Notes under the pieces: generated by a model
The model's database searches: none
What the model was told of the DNA's origin: nothing
What the model saw: only the letters and a program-made list of their open reading frames with translations
Origin: Acidobacteriaceae bacterium
GTDB taxonomy: Bacteria > Acidobacteriota > Terriglobia > Terriglobales > Acidobacteriaceae
Direction: 5' to 3'
NCBI GenBank assembly: GCA_003132405.1
Contig: PKXQ01000138.1
Coordinates: 88,379 to 152,378 of the forward strand
DNA length: 64,000 nt
Program-made: the position numbers and the translations under genes
Part shown: positions 9,810 through 18,689 of the stretch, in pieces
Layout of the letters: each line of letters starts with the position of its first letter
Numbering within the stretch: the stretch's first letter is position 1

Positions 9810-11121
9810 ACCATCCCGTGTCTTTGCGTCTTACGATTGCCGCCGCGCCGTTGCCGCTGCTATCCGGCCAGAGCGCGACGATCCGCCCGTCGAACTGGGC
9901 GGCTGCGCTCACTGCTACTGGATCGCGATCGGGAAGTTCAAACGCGCGCAGGTTGTCGCGCGCGGCGACATGTAAAGTATCGCGCAATGTGTCGTGCGCT
10001 ATATCGTCGCTCTCCGAAACCAGCAACTGCGTTCCAGTTCCACAACTTGAGTGAACCGCGGCCAAATCGCTGCCCCACTTTGAGTTTGCGGCGCGGATTG
10101 CCTGGTCCGTTACTCCATCCACCAGATGGAACGATCCGTCGACCGCGGCGAAAATCCATAGAGTGTAGCTTGACCGCTGAAGCGCGGCGGCCGCGTAGAA
10201 CGAAGGAACGTTCGAGATTTTTCCAATGCCAGGTGAGAGCGCTCCAGTAAAGAAATTGCGCGTGGAGGCGTAGAAAGCGCGAACGGAATCGTCGGGTGTA
10301 AGAGGCCAGGGGTCGTCCGTGTCGCTGCAAGCGAGAGTAAGCGGCGCAACCGCGTTGGGAGTCGACCGGCAGAACACGCCCGGCAGATAAACGTCGAACA
10401 GGTGATCGCGGCGCAGCTGCAGGCGTCCGCGCAAATCGCGGGGGAAAGCTCGCCCGTGAATTATGGGCAACGAAGTTTCCCGTTCCCAACTCGCTGCGGA
10501 ATTCCAGGATGGGCCCGCTCCCTGATGACGATAGATTGAGACCGCGTCGTCGCCGAGCACGATTAGCCGCGATCCTCCCTGCATGTCAACCAGGGCGACG
10601 TCGAGCATCGACTCCTCTTGCGCGAACAGAAGCACCGTCTTCAGAACGATCGACATCACGGGAGCAAAAGCAGCGCCCGTAGGAGGGCGGGGGACCGAAA
10701 CCAGCGCGACCTTCCTCTCGTCAGATCCGATCGCAATCACAGCCGTCCAAACATAATCGCGCAGGCTCTCAGAGAGAACGACCTCGATCGTTCCCGTCGC
10801 TTGCTCGACTTTCGTGATATGCACGCCTTCAACATGCAGTTGCGCTTCGAGCGCGCTGCGCACCTCGCGCACCGATTTTTCATCGAGCGACGAACGGTTG
10901 GTGAACTCGAGGGCAAACGCTCCCGGCCCCGAGGCTGTGGCGATCTTCTGAGCCAACTGGCGGGCCGCGTCTGCGAGAGGTGAAGCAGATAAAGAAGATG
11001 GTAGAAAAATCGCAACCAGCATGAACGAACTCAGCCAACCAAGCCACCGACCGCTCGAGGTTCGCGCCCGCATGTGTGGAATACGCTGATTATAGCGCGG
11101 GGCTGGCGACGGCTTGTTCAT
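9772..11121 (-). CDS. Secreted hypothetical protein, first gene of the SBP/kinase/regulator operon
   Basis: N-terminal hydrophobic segment WLGWLSSFMLVAIFLPSSLSASPLA; overlaps the SBP gene. Confidence 0.7.
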   Translation of the reverse strand: MNKPSPAPRYNQRIPHMRARTSSGRWLGWLSSFMLVAIFLPSSLSASPLADAARQLAQKIATASGPGAFALEFTNRSSLDEKSVREVRSALEAQLHVEGVHITKVEQATGTIEVVLSESLRDYVWTAVIAIGSDERKVALVSVPRPPTGAAFAPVMSIVLKTVLLFAQEESMLDVALVDMQGGSRLIVLGDDAVSIYRHQGAGPSWNSAASWERETSLPIIHGRAFPRDLRGRLQLRRDHLFDVYLPGVFCRSTPNAVAPLTLACSDTDDPWPLTPDDSVRAFYASTRNFFTGALSPGIGKISNVPSFYAAAALQRSSYTLWIFAAVDGSFHLVDGVTDQAIRAANSKWGSDLAAVHSSCGTGTQLLVSESDDIAHDTLRDTLHVAARDNLRAFELPDRDPVAVSAAAQFDGRIVALWPDSSGNGAAAIVRRKDTGWYEAYRVSVTCGN

Positions 11122-11203
11122 AAGAAAATCTCACAAGAAAAGTTTCGGTTCTCAGTTCTCAGAAAGCCGTTTCCCAAGAACCGAGAACTGAAAACTGCTC
11201 CAG

Positions 11204-12532
11204 CTATTGTTGAGACTTGCCATCTTCCACGTCTTCCGCCTGACTCGCATGGTTCGGCGCTCCCATGCCGCGCAGCACGTCGTTGGTAAAGAAAAATTTG
11301 CCGTCCGCGGGAACCATCATGATCTGCAATTTGTCCGACAGCCGTTCGGCAACGATTTTGTTGATCAGCAGCGGATTTTGCTTGAGGATCGCCGCCTCAC
11401 TCCCCATACGCTCGGCGTCCGCCGCGGCGGTCAGGCGGATGCGTTCCGCCTCAGCTTGGGCCAGCAATTTGCGGCGTTCGCCTTCGGCTTTGCTGTCGAT
11501 AAGCTTCGCCTCACCCGCGGCTTCGGCATTCTTTACCGTCGCTTCCTTGCGCGCTTCGGCTTCGAGCTTCGATCGCTCAATCTGTTTTTGTTTCAACGGG
11601 AGCGTGTACTGCATCGCATCAGCTTCGCCCTTGGCCTGTAGCACGCGCACGGCGGCTTGTCCTTCAGCCTGCTTGACTTCCTGGACCTTGTTTGCGTCAG
11701 CATCGGCCTCAGCGATTTTCACCTGCTTCTGATGGATTTCGGTTTCGACGCCCATGCGGTCATTCTCTTGCTCCTTCAGCAGCAGCGATTCCAGTCCCTT
11801 GGCGTATTCTTCCGGCAGTTCGATGTCGCGAAGCATAACTTCTTTCACCACAATGCCGTCTGCAGCCAATCGTTTGCGGATGATCTCGGCCGAGCGCTGG
11901 CGAACTTCTTCGCGCTTGGCGGAGAAAACTTCGCGTACCGTATAGCCCGGCACCAGTTCGCGCCAGGCAGTGGCCACCACCGGCGGCACAATTTCCTTCT
12001 CTACAGGCTGCGGGAGATTAGCTTCGATGTAGTCGAGTCGCTTGGGGTCGATCTGGTAGCGGACGGTAATGGCGAGGCCGAGCGTGAGCCCTTCTTTCGC
12101 CTGCACGTGCAGCACTTCGCCTTTCGCTACGCCTTTTGCCAGGCCGTCTTCACTTATGCCGGTGGTAAACAACTGGTCGCGCGTGTTGAATAGCTCGACG
12201 CGCTCGACTAGCGGCGTGACGAAATGCACGCCCGGATAGAGCGTTCCGGCCTGCGTGCCCTTAGTCTGGCTCACGCGCACGCCGGCCATTCCGCTAGGGA
12301 CGATAACAATGCCCGCGGATACCAGCAGCGGCGCCCATGCCAGCATGACCAGCGCGACCGATGTGCGCCAACGCATGGCCGGCGCGGGACCGGGCGTGCC
12401 GGCGGCAGGATCGGCGTACAGGCGCCGGCGTTGATAAGCAATCAGCAGGTAAGCGTCATAGGTGAGAATCCCAGCGGCGATCACGAACATCGCGATTCCC
12501 GCGCTCAGCAGCAAATATTTCAGCAGCAGCAT
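11204..12532 (-). CDS. SPFH/band-7 (prohibitin-like) membrane protein
   Basis: N-terminal TM; VRVSQTKGTQAGTLYPGVHFVTPLVERVELFNTRDQ; coiled-coil with AEAERIRLTAAADAERMGSEA; RBS AAAGGAG before the internal ATG at 12532. Confidence 0.9.
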   Translation of the reverse strand: MLLLKYLLLSAGIAMFVIAAGILTYDAYLLIAYQRRRLYADPAAGTPGPAPAMRWRTSVALVMLAWAPLLVSAGIVIVPSGMAGVRVSQTKGTQAGTLYPGVHFVTPLVERVELFNTRDQLFTTGISEDGLAKGVAKGEVLHVQAKEGLTLGLAITVRYQIDPKRLDYIEANLPQPVEKEIVPPVVATAWRELVPGYTVREVFSAKREEVRQRSAEIIRKRLAADGIVVKEVMLRDIELPEEYAKGLESLLLKEQENDRMGVETEIHQKQVKIAEADADANKVQEVKQAEGQAAVRVLQAKGEADAMQYTLPLKQKQIERSKLEAEARKEATVKNAEAAGEAKLIDSKAEGERRKLLAQAEAERIRLTAAADAERMGSEAAILKQNPLLINKIVAERLSDKLQIMMVPADGKFFFTNDVLRGMGAPNHASQAEDVEDGKSQQ

Positions 12533-12545
12533 GGTGGTACTCCTT

Positions 12546-12710
12546 TCAATTTCGTGGTGCGTGGTGAGGATTGGGTTTAGGAATTTCGGGGCGGCGCGCA
12601 AACGCCGTGCGAACGATTTGTCCAAAGATGAGTTCTTCGATTAGCAGAGAGGCGGCTAGCGAGAACGTCAGACCGCCGATGATTACCAGGCCTTGCAGCA
12701 TTGCTTCCAT
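12546..12710 (-). CDS. 54-aa small membrane protein (smORF) upstream of the SPFH gene
   Basis: Own translation: MEAMLQGLVIIGGLTFSLAASLLIEELIFGQIVRTAFARRPEIPKPNPHHAPRN*; RBS GGAGG 5 nt before ATG; 13 nt before the SPFH start; below the length cutoff of the supplied ORF track. Confidence 0.75.
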   Translation of the reverse strand: MEAMLQGLVIIGGLTFSLAASLLIEELIFGQIVRTAFARRPEIPKPNPHHAPRN

Positions 12711-12898
12711 GATTGCCTCCGTCGCGCTGGCACGAAGAAAAGCACGCGGGAAGCCGAATCCAGGCGATTGAAAGGAATGAAGTTAGCGGAGGAGATCAGT
12801 GAAATTGCGTGTCTGGGGCCACGCGGCGTGTTCGGGGGAACACGGCCAACGACGAGCGACCAACCAACGACTAGCCCACTATCGACCAACTACCAACG

Positions 12899-12933
12899 AA
12901 AAAAGCCGCCATCAGATTTTCGCTGATGGCGGC
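12899..12933 (-). terminator. Rho-independent terminator downstream of the PEP-CTERM gene
   Basis: Perfect 10-bp stem GCCGCCATCA-gattttcgc-TGATGGCGGC, followed on the minus strand by TTTTTTC. Confidence 0.85.
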
Positions 12934-12990
12934 AATCAAATGAAACGAGGAAATCTTCACGTCGCGGAAACGTGAAAATCAAAATCAAAC

Positions 12991-13617
12991 TCAGACGCGC
13001 AACTTGCGTTGTGCAACGCCTGCGATTCCCATCAGGCCAGTCGCCAGCAGCATCAAGCTGCCGGGCTCCGGCGTCGACATCGCGGAGGAGCGGTAGCCGA
13101 TAAATTCCTGCGGCCCATGTCCCGGGCTGGCACCAACGGGAGTGTAGAGCACCAACCCTTTGAACTCACTAGCCGGCGCGTGGCGGGCCAGCAGCAACGC
13201 CTCGGTATCCAGAGACAGCGCCGCGCTGTTGGTTGTAACACCCTTAGTGAAGAGGTTCCACACCGCCCAATTACCCGCCGTCGCGCTGATCGTTCCATTC
13301 ATTACGCCCGTGAAGATAATGCCCGCCGCCTTATAGTCGAGGAAGTTTTTGCCAAACATTCCCTTTCCCGCAAGCAGGCCGTTGACCGTCGCATTCCAGT
13401 TCTCGCCGGTTGAGATGTGGTTGTTGAACGCGTCACACATCATCGCCGTGGCTTTTCCACCATTAACCGAGAAATAGTAGGGGTAAGTGTAGTAACCGCC
13501 GGAAACGTTCGTGCCGGGGTGAAGGAATGTCATATTGACAGGGGCGGAATCGGCTGAAGCCAACGTCGAGAGGAATAGGGCTATGACTAGAGACAACAAC
13601 ATACGGCTTCGTAACAC
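12991..13617 (-). CDS. PEP-CTERM sorting-domain protein
   Basis: C-terminus STPEPGSLMLLATGLMGIAGVAQRKLRV; GTG start at 13617 with GGAGG 7 nt upstream. Confidence 0.85.
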   Translation of the reverse strand: MLRSRMLLSLVIALFLSTLASADSAPVNMTFLHPGTNVSGGYYTYPYYFSVNGGKATAMMCDAFNNHISTGENWNATVNGLLAGKGMFGKNFLDYKAAGIIFTGVMNGTISATAGNWAVWNLFTKGVTTNSAALSLDTEALLLARHAPASEFKGLVLYTPVGASPGHGPQEFIGYRSSAMSTPEPGSLMLLATGLMGIAGVAQRKLRV

Positions 13618-13837
13618 AGTGAAACCTCCAAAACCAATTCTCGTTCTCGATGCACTTTCTAGTGGGCGGATGAGGCTTATAAGTGCAACCGCGATACCAA
13701 CCGCGAACAACTAGAAGTCTCAGCCGATGCAAGCACTTGCCAGTTGCGGAAATGGGAAGGTGAAAAACTTTGCAGACATTCAATTAACCAACGGAAACTG
13801 ATTAGAGTTAGTAACAGCAGTTAGTAACAATGAGTAA

Positions 13838-14476
13838 CTAGAACAAAGTAACAAATGATGTCGAGTCAGTCTCAGACTGGGGAACCAGGCTGCCTGCGGC
13901 GTGAAACTCCACTCGCACAGTATCGCCAACTTTGAGCAGGAGAAAGCTGGGGTTTTTCATTCCCCACTGCGCATACGGAACTTGAAATGAGGCTTTCGCA
14001 CTCCAGACTTTTTCGCTCAGCGTCATTTCAACGAGGAAAGTAACCTCATGCTCAGCGCCGTGGATCGCGAATATGCCATGCACTTGAAGCTTCGAGGTTC
14101 CCGAAGGCGTCAGTGTTCCATCGGCGTGATCCGGGCGAAAGACAATCTCCGGATAGCGCCAGCTCTCGATCACATCCTTGTGCATTTTGTTGTCGCGCGA
14201 GCCGTTGCCGGTTTTGCCGCTGGTTGCGTCAAATACGATTTCTCCGCTGGCCCGTCCGCTCGTGGGATCAAATTGAATAGAGCCGCGCTTCATCAAGAAC
14301 GAGCCCTTCACCGTGTGCAGGTTGCCTTCGAGCGTAATATCCGCGCCGCTTTGCCCAGCGTCGAACTGCAGCACGAACTCTGGGCTAGCTTGCGCTGGAG
14401 ATCGCGTCGCCAGCGCAACTGCCAGGAGCAGCAGTGAAAAATATCGCAGAACGAAAGAGCGAAACGCGCGAGTCAT
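13838..14476 (-). CDS. YceI-like secreted protein
   Basis: Signal peptide (MTRAFRSFVLRYFSLLLLAVALA); YceI-like FVLQFDAGQSGADITLEGNLHTVKGSF...GNGSRDNKMHKDVIESWRYPEIVF. Confidence 0.82.
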   Translation of the reverse strand: MTRAFRSFVLRYFSLLLLAVALATRSPAQASPEFVLQFDAGQSGADITLEGNLHTVKGSFLMKRGSIQFDPTSGRASGEIVFDATSGKTGNGSRDNKMHKDVIESWRYPEIVFRPDHADGTLTPSGTSKLQVHGIFAIHGAEHEVTFLVEMTLSEKVWSAKASFQVPYAQWGMKNPSFLLLKVGDTVRVEFHAAGSLVPQSETDSTSFVTLF

Positions 14477-14514
14477 AAATTGGGAGAGAGCAATCGGGGA
14501 TGCAACGCCATCCG

Positions 14515-15654
14515 TCAGGCCTTGAGCAGCTCCCATCCCATCGCAATTCCGTTCGAGAGGTGGTCGCGCGCCGAGCCTTCTCCGACATGCATGGCCAGCA
14601 GTGCTGCGAACGATTCGGGGTGCGATTGGAATAGCTCCATGACGCGCTGCCGCGCACGCCTATGTCTGGCCATGAAAAGCATCAAGCGGGTCATTAACGT
14701 GGGGCGGCGCAGCAGTGCTCGATGAGTTTGTTGGTAGCGTGCAAGCTCTCCGCCAGCCAGGCATTTGGCGAGCAATGCGGCTTGCTGAAAGGCGAGGCAA
14801 AGGCCTTCTCCGGTAATGGCATCGACCCCGCCCGAGGCGTCTCCGACCAACACTGTGCGGTCTCGATACACTCGCCTCAATTGGCGTGTAACGGTAATCG
14901 CACCACGTTCGCTGGACGCATATTTAGCGTTTTTGAGGCGAGACCACAGTTCCGGGAACTCCTCGAGCGCCTCTTCTTCGCGCAGCCGCAATTTCGGATC
15001 GAATGAGATCAGCGATACGCACACCTCTTCGCGGCCGACGGGCGTGACATATACCTGGCACTCGCGCCCCCAGTGCAGTTCCATGAACTCGCTCCAGGGA
15101 GCGATGCGATAATGGCGCCGGAACGCGAAGCGTACATTCTTGCCCGAGCGAGCATCGCCCCGCCGCTCATCCAACTTTGCCCAACTACGGACGCGTGAAC
15201 TCGTTCCGTCTGCGCCCACCACCCAGCGCGCGCGCACCAATTCACCGGCTACCAGCGCGCCTTCCGGATGAAGCCCCGTAACCGCCGCCTGCCACAACAT
15301 GCGAACCCCGCAAGCCGCAGCTCTATCCACCATGACACGATGCAAATGCGTTCGCCGGATTCCATAGGCTGTTCCACGCGGAAATTCGGCCTCAGCTTTT
15401 GTGCTGCCATCGACGAAACGAACGCCGCGAAAGGGATACGCATCGCCCTCTGGAATCTCGATGCCAAGTTTGCGCAGCGCTTCGACGCCATTCGGCAAAA
15501 GGCCCTCGCCACAAGGCTTGTCGATCGGCGCTAGTGCGCCGTCGGCCACAATCACGCTCAGCCCTTGCCCGCGCGCCGCGATCGCGGTTGCGAGGCCAGC
15601 GGGTCCACCGCCGGCTATAAAAACATCCCACGACTTGGCGAGAGGGAACGCCAC
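14515..15654 (-). CDS. FAD-dependent oxidoreductase (geranylgeranyl reductase-like)
   Basis: GGGPAGLATAIAARGQGLSVIV nucleotide-binding motif, KPCGEGLLPNGVEAL, VLVGDASGGVDAITGEGLCLAFQ. Confidence 0.85.
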   Translation of the reverse strand: MAFPLAKSWDVFIAGGGPAGLATAIAARGQGLSVIVADGALAPIDKPCGEGLLPNGVEALRKLGIEIPEGDAYPFRGVRFVDGSTKAEAEFPRGTAYGIRRTHLHRVMVDRAAACGVRMLWQAAVTGLHPEGALVAGELVRARWVVGADGTSSRVRSWAKLDERRGDARSGKNVRFAFRRHYRIAPWSEFMELHWGRECQVYVTPVGREEVCVSLISFDPKLRLREEEALEEFPELWSRLKNAKYASSERGAITVTRQLRRVYRDRTVLVGDASGGVDAITGEGLCLAFQQAALLAKCLAGGELARYQQTHRALLRRPTLMTRLMLFMARHRRARQRVMELFQSHPESFAALLAMHVGEGSARDHLSNGIAMGWELLKA

Positions 15655-15704
15655 AAATCAATCCACGTTAGCATTTGAGATGCCCGATTTGTGGCCAGTG
15701 CCGC

Positions 15705-16757
15705 CTACCATTCGAGCAAAACGAATTCCGCGCAGAACCCCGGTCCCATAGCGGCCAGCAAGCCCAGTGTTCCCGGCGCGGGGCGTCGATTTTTCATCAC
15801 TTCTTCCAACACCACCAGCACCGAAGCCGACGAGAGATTGCCCGTGCGCCGCAAGCATTGCCAGGAGACATCGAGTTCGCCATTCTTCAAACCAAGCGCC
15901 TCCGCCGTCGCCTCCAGAATCTTTGGCCCGCCCGTATGTAGCGCCCAGTTGCCGATGTCAGCGCGCGTCAGAGCGCGTTCGGCGAGAAAATCGTCGAGAT
16001 CGTGCGCCAGGTTTGCGCGCACCAGATTCGGAATTTCGCGCGACAAAACAATGCGGAAACCTTTTTCAGAAACATCCCACCCCATCATCTCTTCGGTATC
16101 GGGATAGAACACGGAGCGGGTCGCGAGAATCTTGGGCCCTTCGGAGAATCCGCACTCCGCGCCCGCCACAATTACCGCCGCCGCGCCATCGCCAAATAGT
16201 CCCGCCGAAATCAGATTCGCCATCGAAACGTCTTCGCGTTGCAGCGTGAGCGAGCAGAGTTCCACCGATAGCACTACTGCGGTCTGATCCGGATACGCGC
16301 GCACGTAATCGGCCGCCCGCGAAATCGCCACCGCTCCTGCCACGCAGCCCAGCCCAAAAATCGGCGTGCGGCGGATGCTTCGGCACAGTCCCATTTTGTT
16401 GATGAGCAGCGCATCAATCGACGGACTGCTGATTCCTGTCACCGACACAAAAAAGAATGCGCCCAGATTTCGGCCATGCAAGCCGGCTCCTGCCAGCGCT
16501 CCCGAAATCGCCTTCTCGCCCAGATCTTTAGCGGTGCGAATCCAATGTCCGTTCGCCTCGCCCCAAGTTTTCATCTTGCGATATTCTTCCTTCGGAAGCG
16601 AGAGGAAGCGGCCATCGACGCCCACGTGCTTGTGCAAACGCCGCAGTACCTGCGGGTTCTGGACCTGATCGCCCCAATATTCCTGAAGTGCCGCCAGCAA
16701 CATCTCCTGGGAATAGTAATGAGGAGGAAACGCGCTCGCCGTGCTGACAATTCGCAT
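15705..16757 (-). CDS. Type III polyketide synthase (chalcone/stilbene synthase-like)
   Basis: FGLGCVAGAVAISRAADYV (active-site Cys region), LFGDGAAAVIV, WALHTGGPKILEATAEALGL, LRRTGNLSSASVLVVLEEV, GPGFCAEFVLLEW; start MRIVSTASAFPPHY. Confidence 0.87.
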   Translation of the reverse strand: MRIVSTASAFPPHYYSQEMLLAALQEYWGDQVQNPQVLRRLHKHVGVDGRFLSLPKEEYRKMKTWGEANGHWIRTAKDLGEKAISGALAGAGLHGRNLGAFFFVSVTGISSPSIDALLINKMGLCRSIRRTPIFGLGCVAGAVAISRAADYVRAYPDQTAVVLSVELCSLTLQREDVSMANLISAGLFGDGAAAVIVAGAECGFSEGPKILATRSVFYPDTEEMMGWDVSEKGFRIVLSREIPNLVRANLAHDLDDFLAERALTRADIGNWALHTGGPKILEATAEALGLKNGELDVSWQCLRRTGNLSSASVLVVLEEVMKNRRPAPGTLGLLAAMGPGFCAEFVLLEW

Positions 16758-16889
16758 TCTTTTTCCCTCTAGGGCGGATCTGACCCCATGCGCCCGACGC
16801 AGTACCCGAAATTGTATGCTCATTAAACAAATTTTGGATGCCGATGATAATGTTAAATTTGTAAAAACACGGTATTGGAAGGACATCCA

Positions 16890-17474
16890 GTGAAATTCAT
16901 TGCCGGATTAGTGCTCGGGCTCATCCTCATCCCCTTGGCGGGTTATTTGTATTTCACCGGCGGCGGCGCGCCAGTTGCCACCACCGACTCCGATATGCCG
17001 TTTGAGACTTTCTTCGCGAGCAAGGCCCTGAATGTGCGTATCGCGAAAGACATGCCGAAAACTGTGCCGATCCAGCCAACCGAAGCCAACTACGTGGCGG
17101 CCGCCGAGCTTTACAAGCAGAATTGCGCCGTTTGCCACGGCGTGCCGCTCACTCCAAAAACCGCGATTGCCACCGGAATGTATCCGCACCCGCCCGTGCT
17201 CTTCGAAGGAAAAGGCGTAACCGACGATGAGCCCGGCGCAAGCTATTGGAAAATATTCAACGGCATTCGCCTGAGCGGCATGCCCGGCTTCAGCAAGTCG
17301 CTCAACGAAACGCAGATGTGGCAAATAGCGCTGCTCGTTGCCAACGCCGATAAATTGCCGCCCTCCGCGAAAGCCGTGCTGGTCGCGCCAATCGGCACAC
17401 CGCCGCCAGCGCCGACGGCGTCGCCATCGACAACTCCGACGACAACCCCGACCCCGGCTCCGCCTCCGAAATAG
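16890..17474 (+). CDS. Class I cytochrome c with Thr/Pro-rich C-terminal tail
   Basis: CXXCH motif NCAVCHG, later MPGF; N-terminal TM/signal; GTG start with upstream GGAAGG. Confidence 0.85.
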   Translation: MKFIAGLVLGLILIPLAGYLYFTGGGAPVATTDSDMPFETFFASKALNVRIAKDMPKTVPIQPTEANYVAAAELYKQNCAVCHGVPLTPKTAIATGMYPHPPVLFEGKGVTDDEPGASYWKIFNGIRLSGMPGFSKSLNETQMWQIALLVANADKLPPSAKAVLVAPIGTPPPAPTASPSTTPTTTPTPAPPPK

Positions 17475-17476
17475 GC

Positions 17477-18007
17477 GTGGACATTCCAGTGCATTCGGCA
17501 AAACCGGTCGTGATCGCATTCTTATTGCTCTGCGCTCGATGCGCCTTCCCGCAGTCGGTCGACCCGGTAGAAAAGGAGCCCGTCGCAATAGTTGAGCTGG
17601 GAGGGGCCGCTGGCTGGAGTCTCAAAGACGCCGGATCGAGCTTCGGCCCCACCGTCGCTGTTGAAGTTACGCCGATAGAAAACTGGCTGGAACTTGAGGC
17701 TGGCGTCACGCCTCTTTTCGCTCGCCACTCGACCGAATGGGACGTCGATCTTCTGTACAAGAAGCCTTGGACGCTCTCGAAAAAATCCGAGTTCATGCTG
17801 GGCATCGGCCCGGAGTGGGTTCATGCAACGGCATACAGCATGACGATGAACTCCGTCAGCGCTGAAGGCGTACTGGATTTTATGTTCTGGCCCTCTGCCA
17901 AGCATAGATTTGGTTGGTATGTGGAACCGGCCTACGAATACAACTTTGGCCGGGGCCATGAACAATCCCTTGGCGTCAGCGGAGGCCTGTTGATTGCGAT
18001 CCCATAA
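17477..18007 (+). CDS. Secreted/outer-membrane hypothetical protein
   Basis: Signal-like N-terminus and alternating beta pattern (VAVEVTPIENWLELEAGVTPLF... FGWYVEPAYEYNFG). Confidence 0.6.
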   Translation: MDIPVHSAKPVVIAFLLLCARCAFPQSVDPVEKEPVAIVELGGAAGWSLKDAGSSFGPTVAVEVTPIENWLELEAGVTPLFARHSTEWDVDLLYKKPWTLSKKSEFMLGIGPEWVHATAYSMTMNSVSAEGVLDFMFWPSAKHRFGWYVEPAYEYNFGRGHEQSLGVSGGLLIAIP

Positions 18008-18074
18008 TGGTTGCGCTCTGAATGTTAGGTGCGAGCGCTAACCCTCCCACCTCGTCTCGCGCTATCGTGTAGGC

Positions 18075-18620
18075 ATGGCGTTTGCCCGTCCGAGAAAGCT
18101 CTTCACCGAAGCCGAACTCTACGAATACGCCGTCGGTGCGCTCGCCCGCCGCATGCGCTCGGTCGCGGAACTGAAGCGCCTGCTGCGCAATCGCGTCGAA
18201 GCCGATACCGAATTCGGCAAGACTCTTGTCGAATTGATTGTCGTGCGCCTCAAAGATCAGGGCTACCTGAACGACGCCCGTTACGCCGCCGCCTTCTCCT
18301 CCTATCGCCGCGACAACGAGAAATTCGGACGCATGCGCGTGGTCAATGACCTCAAGGCGAAAGGCGTCCATGGCGATGTTATCGAGAAAGCGGTTTCGTC
18401 CGCCTACGACGAAGTGAAAGAAGAAACCCTCGCCCGCGCCTACCTTCGTCGCAAACGCCTTCAGAAGCCAAAAGACAGGGATCAGAAACAAGCAGCCCGC
18501 ATCTTCCGGCAATTAACACGCGCCGGATTCCGATCAAGAACGATTTTCGCGATCTTGAAAAAATGGGATATCGACGAAGAAACGCTAACCGAACTTGAGA
18601 ACGAAACTCCTGAAGGGTGA
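18075..18620 (+). CDS. recX: Regulatory protein RecX
   Basis: RRMRSVAELKRLLRNRVE...LVELIVVRLKDQGYLNDARYAAAF...GRMRVVNDLKAKGV. Confidence 0.87.
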   Translation: MAFARPRKLFTEAELYEYAVGALARRMRSVAELKRLLRNRVEADTEFGKTLVELIVVRLKDQGYLNDARYAAAFSSYRRDNEKFGRMRVVNDLKAKGVHGDVIEKAVSSAYDEVKEETLARAYLRRKRLQKPKDRDQKQAARIFRQLTRAGFRSRTIFAILKKWDIDEETLTELENETPEG

Positions 18621-18689
18621 GAGGTCCAGTCTTTCCCTGTGTCCTCTGTGGTTATCATTTAGAATTTATCTTTGCAGTCTTAAACCTCA

